Assembly (NCBI GenBank): GCA_002197995.1
Contig: NGZR01000001.1
Location: 9,052,001-9,116,000 of the forward strand
Direction of reading: 5' to 3'
Origin: Gaeumannomyces sp. JS-464
Taxonomy: Eukaryota > Ascomycota > Sordariomycetes > Magnaporthales > Magnaporthaceae
DNA: 64,000 nucleotides
This document shows positions 58,791-64,000 of this stretch, piece by piece. The notes beneath the pieces were generated by a model. The model did no database searches. It saw only the letters and a program-made list of their open reading frames with translations, and was not told the DNA's origin. Within the stretch, counting starts at the first letter, position 1. Each line of letters begins with the position of its first letter. The position numbers and the translations under genes are program-made.

Positions 58791-61610
58791 GATGACGTCT
58801 TGGACGCGGACAGGGCAAAGCCGCCAGTCTGATGGATCAGTGAGCGCGCCACAGTTCAACTGGCGCTGCCAGCCGCTGGGACGAGGGTCGAGATGGATCA
58901 ATTCGGCGCGCGGCGGTATTTCGAAGTATTCTGGGAAGGGATTTTTGCGCAAATACGTGGGTGTGTGGAATACCACAGCAGCTTTCGTTGCGCGAAGCAG
59001 CTGTTTTCCGAGAGGTGGTGCTGGCAGACTGGGGAAAAAAAAAGTGGTGTGGCGCGCTGGACTCTGTAATTTTTTTCTGGCCAGTGGCTTTGCCAGGAAC
59101 TGCAGTTGCAGGCACGGGTAAGGAGGGCGCAAACAGGGCAGTGTCGCGCCGAATTTCACGACCAGGGTTGTGTGGTCTGGTCGGTCTCTGGAGGTCGCAC
59201 TCGCTCGCACGCTCCTCCAAGTTCAACGTTATGCCACCACGTCACATTCGGTTGTCCCTGGCACCCCTGGCGAGACGACACCTCAGCTTGATCTTGGTCG
59301 GGAAGCCTCAAGCGAGCGATCGATTGGTCGGCTGTGGAGGGTGAGCGAGGCCCCAGCTGCGGCACAGAGAGAAGGGGAAAAACTGGACAAACCCCAGCGA
59401 TGGCGTCAGAGAAAGAGGAACAGACAAGACGAAAAGAACAAGAAATTGTGCGTTGTCGTCCCGACAGAAAAAGGTCCCAGTTTTCAGCAATGCGCTCGTC
59501 AATTGAGCGGTCGAGCCGCTGCCCGCCTTGATGGACCTCCGAGGAAACCCGCTCGGAGCTTGGTGTGGGAGCTTGGCCGTCTGGAAGCTTGCTTGCGGAC
59601 CTTTGACAGACGACTCTATCGCCCGTCCTCCCCCTAACACGTCAGGATTGGACGGGCGTCTTTCTTGGGGCGGTGGGAAGGTGGCCAAAACGACAAGGTA
59701 AAAGCCGCGGAGTCGCTCCACCGCTCAAACGAACCTGACGCCAAGGCCAGCTGCAAAATTTGTTAGCAGCGAGACTCGATTCCCATTGGGCTCTGGCCGC
59801 AGAACCACGACACCCAACCAGTGTGCACAGCAAGGCTTCTGCGGATCATCGATGGCCCAGCCAGGCCAGCTCTCAAGAGTGCGTGCTCGCTCGCCCGCGG
59901 CCCCAATCTTTGAGCTCCCGGCCGCTTTTCGGCAGCCGGGCTCCACCCCTTTTTGCGGAGGTGCCTCGATCGTAACCCCGCAATTTTTCATGGATGGGTG
60001 TGCCTTATCCACACTGATCCAGCCCCTTTTTTTTCTGTGTGCCCCTTTTCCCTTGCCAGTGGCCGACTGCCGCGGGCCCCCGGATTGCGCATCGACGTCA
60101 CCCCAGAGACGTTCCGGGAGGACACTGAGAACGGACTTGGACTTACTTCTGCTTCTGGAGGTTCTGCGCAAGCGTTAGCCGCCGCCGTTGGCCGACAGTG
60201 GGGGCGATGAGATTTCGGATGAGAGCTTATGAGATCAGACAAGATGGAGACCGAGGCAACAGCACCACCACGCGACGGTCGTTGTCGCGGTTTGGAATCG
60301 GGGAAGCACCCTGGCAGCGGATGTGCGGGATCGCCGGACCCTTTAAAATGCTTTTTTTCACTCCCGCCCCATTTATCCACCCTTGAGCGAAACGAAGACG
60401 TCTCAAAATTAGCTCTTTTCTCTTCTTTGGGAAGGACATATTCTCTTCTTTTTCGGAGTGGTCACCAGAGCATCGCTGGGGAAAAGGAGGGGCAGGGGCG
60501 CCAGCGAAATGGGGTCCATCACCGCTGAACACCACCCTAGCCCACGTGAAATTCCGATCAAAGACTGCTCGGGGATGGGCCAGGCTCGTTCAAAGACCAG
60601 GGACTCTCCGGCGCCAAGTCCCGCGTATGCAAGCGATTGAGCGCAGGCTGGTCCCACCACTTCGCTGGCATGTCGTCCGGCATCTTAGCTTCTGTTCAGC
60701 AATGTCCCCAATTCGCGCTGCGCTGGAAATTCCAGGTCGGCGAGGCAAGCACATGGAGGTACGTCTATGCACTGCAACCCTCCCTGCTTTTGTGGCAGAT
60801 CCAGCTGAGCACAATCCAGATCAAATATCCTCCCCGGTACCGTGGCCCCATGACATTTACACTGACACGAGATCTCGTCTGGCCCCCAGGTGTGTGCGGG
60901 AAGGGGTCACGCGAGCTCCGTTTCTTTGCGCCATCCCGAACCCGCGCCCGGTGACGTCTTTGGCTTGAGCCACCCGCCCGATCCTGCTCCTCCCCCGCTA
61001 AATCCCCCGCCCTCCAACTTGCGCTTGGCGCCCTGGTGCCGAACCCTCCGGCCAGCTGCCGTCGCTTCTTGCGGCGGTGAAGCGGAGGGGGTGGGTAAGC
61101 GGCGCCAGGAGAGCTGGTCCGGTCATTTAAATGCGCGAATTCCCACGCGATATTGATGCGACCCTGTCTAACACCAACCCCTCACTCTACCAACATCGGG
61201 GATATTTGAGGGGCCTCCCCCTGAACCGCCCAGTGTAACCCAAGGAACATGTCACAAAAATCCCCTAAAGTACGGCGATTCTTTGTATAGGGCGAGAGAC
61301 TTTGGGATTCAGGGTCTGTAATGGATGTGGTATCGGGCCCTAGAGCTCCTTGCCAGGTACCCACGTAGATGGCCCGCTGCATGCCGCGCCGACAGCGCCG
61401 CGGATCTCCGCCAGCGCGACATTGCCGGGGCGTGCACGTGCGTGCCGGGTAGAGGTCTTCGCGTCCCCACGCTGGCCTTGGATAAATGTTCGAGCCATGC
61501 TTGATGTATTTGATGAAAATTTATGTAGTTGGGTAAATATGCACGCTGGAAAACTATAAGGGTATCAACAGGTCTTGAAGCGCGAGGGCCAAAATTGCAG
61601 GCAGCAGGAA
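58791..61610. other. Gene-poor 2.8 kb
   Basis: Many 60-155-codon frames overlap here on both strands without motifs, typical of GC-rich non-coding DNA. No gene supported. Confidence 0.45.
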
Positions 61611-63368
61611 TCAGATTGCCTCGGATATCACAACTGGGGCTGGATCCCACCGGGTGTAAAATAGTTGATGGCACCAGTAAAGCTGGCTCTCGTATTTGTC
61701 CTCCTGCTTTAGGAGGGTGTATGTGTTGGCTATTTCGAGATCCTCGGTTAGAGATCGTTTGTACGGCGAGGCAGCTCAAGGTTTGCATACCTTCTTCGCG
61801 AAGATGGTTCGTAATCTCACGGAGCATCTTCGCCTCCTCGTCGTCAAGGCCCTGTAGCAGAGATCGTGACTTCATTTCGGTAAAGATGCGCGTGAGTGGG
61901 ACGTGGTAGACGAACATGTCTCGGTAGTGGGCGATAAGTATTTGCGCGTCCCTGAACAGGGTGTCAATGTGTGTATAATTTCCATATCTGCTTCCACGAT
62001 ATGGGGTCTGTTGGAGATGGGGTTCACATCGTCAGTTGGGACAAGCAGTGGCCAATGCGGAGCTGGGTCACTTACCATAAGCCCACAGGTTGAGGCCGCC
62101 TTGCGCTCATGCGCGGTTGCGAGCTCAATGCTGTTCAGAAGTATAAAAATCGTCGACAGAACCTCGACAAAAGGGGTCTTGTCCTCGTTTATGGTGCTGG
62201 TCTCGAGCTGTTGGAGCAGCAGCAGACGCAGCGGGTGGAGGAACTGCCGGACCGCGATCTGGCTTAGCTGCGTCTCCATGATCGGGGTCACGGGGATCTT
62301 GCCAAAGAACATGCTGCGTCTGTCTGCAATCTCCATGCCCAGCGTCTCTTGACCTGCTATTCGCCACGGGTCTTCGATAATTCGTGATGCCACCCAAAAT
62401 TTTAGTGCGTCTTGGAGTATTTTGCTCTGTGGGCGTGGTGTTGTTAACCTGGATTCTTGATATGAGGGGTTTGAGGCCTCAAGCTAGATTTTCTGACAGC
62501 AGCAGCCTGGAGGTGAGCGTCCCCTGACTCACTCCGCTTTTGGTTCTCCTGATAGCCATGTCGAAGATTCGAGAGACCACATAGTTCGCAGGTTGAAGAC
62601 ACGCGCCGAGGTATGCGCTCATATTAGCGTCGATGTACGCCTGTATGGACCGCTCGGTGATGGCTGGGGACGCGAGCGCATAGGAAGGCATCTGCAGCCG
62701 CTTGTGGGCGCCGTTGATATCGCGCCAGCCATACCAAGTGGTGTCGCCCTTCACAGGAACAAACTCTTGGACCACGACGCTGAGGGTGGCGGAGCCGGGT
62801 ATCTGTGAAAGCTCGACTGTTTTGGTGGTATTGGGCAGTCCGGTGCTGGGGGCGCCGAGTTGGTAGACTTCCTTTCTCGTGGAGCTGTTGGCGTCAGGGC
62901 CGGTCCGGAAGAGGGTAACGTCTTTTAGGCACGCCCTGAAACACGGTATGCGCAGGTTCATTGGGTGTGCTGCATGTGCCTCCTCGCAGCCGACGCAGGG
63001 GGTGAGGTGGTTGGTCGTACACTTGGGGTGATTGTTACTGGTTAGTATGGCCAAATCTATGAGTGGGGTGTATTGGCATGATATTGGCATACCCTTCGAC
63101 CAAGCCGCTGACAGCGAATGCAGGGCACAGTCCCTTGATCCCACGGTGACGCTGGAGATCGCTGTGGGGAGCGATCGGTAGTATCTGGAATGGTGGGCAG
63201 TGCCGGGGGTTGTCGGAGCGGCCATGTAGACTGCCTTGCCCTGTTTCCCCGACGGTTCCAGCTGCTAGGTGGCCTCGCCGACGAATCGGGCAAATCTGAC
63301 GATGCCGCTCTCCTGTGAAATTGGGCCTGGGCCGGTGATGCGAGCACCGAGCCTTCTGATTGCATCAT
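61611..63368 (-). CDS. Zn2Cys6 transcription factor
   Basis: Five exons, 63368-63093, 63021-62533, 62426-62076, 62007-61791 and 61729-61611, give 483 residues, all in phase with no disruption. The first intron (GTATGC, TACTAAC branch-like site, AAG) joins CIRCQRLGRR to CTTNHLTPCVGC and so builds the binuclear zinc cluster: C-X2-C-X6-C, then C-X2-C and later IPCFRACL. Downstream sequence has DVTLFRTG, VVVQEFVPVKGDTTWYGWRD, KILQDALKFWVASRIIEDPW and a final YTLLKQEDKYESQLYWCHQL, matching a fungal C6 regulator group with an IPC.R..L.D..LFR block. It is expected to bind DNA in the nucleus; targets unknown. A further 5' exon near 63617 (ITRTDSQCTHCSG) cannot be excluded. Confidence 0.85.
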
Positions 63369-64000
63369 GTCCTCATATTGTGGGAATCTGGGAAAACGCG
63401 AGAAACAGTCCTATCAGTATACATGAGCTATATTAAGGCCCTCTCTTGAGCATCTGTTGATGTTCTCACCTCGAGCGGATGGACGGCGAGTCCGGAGAAT
63501 CGTACCAGTCAACGTGCAGAGGCGAGTTCGGCTGCACAAGCTGAGATATCCCATTGCTGGATGGCATGCCTTCTCACCTGAGCAGTGTGTGCACTGGCTA
63601 TCGGTCCGAGTGATCATGAGGTATGAGATCTAGTCCCCAAAGCGCTTGAACCTAATGTACCTAGAGGCAGAGGAGGCAGGATTTTATATCTCGACGCCAA
63701 GTGAGAGAGCAGTCAAGAGCGCGCCTCGCCATAGGAACAGCAAAGATAAGACTGTTTCCTGCCAGTGTCTCTCTTAAAGGGCTAAGGGCTTATCTGGCTC
63801 AGCGGGCATCCGGAAGGACTTTGAAGCGCCGCTCCCCTGAACCACCGACCCTGGTCCTCGCCGTTTCCTCCATTCCGCCGCGCCTGAACCGACTTGGCGG
63901 GAACATCCTTGTGTATCTGGCATTTCTGTCACCAAATAGGGTTCCCAGGACCGGCGATTTGATCTAACTCGAGTGATGTTATGCGCCGTCTAGAAAGGCG
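63369..64000. other. Upstream flank of the Zn2Cys6 gene to the window end
   Basis: No second gene is supported; small frames on both strands lack motifs. A TTTTATATC sequence near 63681 and C/T-rich tracts could be promoter elements of a neighbour. Confidence 0.4.

Overview
The window is nuclear DNA of a filamentous ascomycete, most likely a sordariomycete. Evidence: genes are split by short introns (about 50-110 nt) with GT..AG ends and CTAAC/CTGAC branch-like motifs; there are no operons; gene families are typical of the group (HET-domain proteins, F-box protein, Zn2Cys6 regulator, ENA-type Na+ P-type ATPase, CVNH-LysM lectin, meiotic MER3/HFM1 helicase, small secreted proteins). The species cannot be fixed from sequence alone; the CVNH-LysM protein is reminiscent of Magnaporthales but that is inference.

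Layout. 1-10.5 kb: a HET-domain gene running off the left edge, a repetitive secreted Asn/Ala/Lys-rich protein, an intact Nudix hydrolase, a decayed gene of unknown function (6.9-8.9 kb) and a tiny secreted cysteine protein. 11-18 kb: alpha/beta-hydrolase, F-box protein, intact typical 2-Cys peroxiredoxin, and a secreted protein with a Pro/Gly tail encoded by microsatellites. 19.8-25.7 kb: second HET gene, an epoxide-hydrolase/dehalogenase-like enzyme and a CVNH-LysM lectin with a long low-complexity N-terminus. 27-36.6 kb: an orphan two-exon gene, a truncated relic, an ankyrin-type gene, tartrate dehydrogenase and three genes of unknown function. 39.4-47.1 kb: aquaporin-like channel, small membrane protein, ENA ATPase. 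50.5-58.8 kb: MER3/HFM1 helicase and a SLC35A-type nucleotide-sugar transporter. 61.6-63.4 kb: Zn2Cys6 transcription factor. Gene-poor stretches of 1-3.4 kb lie between them.

A dominant pattern is that many conserved genes are interrupted by single-base frameshifts that would nearly all be repaired by adding one base to a homopolymer (aquaporin, ENA, MER3, transporter, lectin, both alpha/beta hydrolases, F-box, ankyrin and others), while their codons are otherwise clean. This looks more like residual homopolymer-deletion errors in the assembly than like gene death. The 6.9-8.9 kb gene is different: besides such shifts it carries three in-frame nonsense codons (TAG, TAG, TAA) that fit CpA-to-TpA change, so it is probably a true pseudogene.

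Functionally the genes are a mixed housekeeping/accessory set. Two HET proteins and an ankyrin protein point to non-self recognition; small secreted proteins and the lectin to host or microbe interaction; ENA and aquaporin to ion and water balance. No co-linear pathway cluster is evident.
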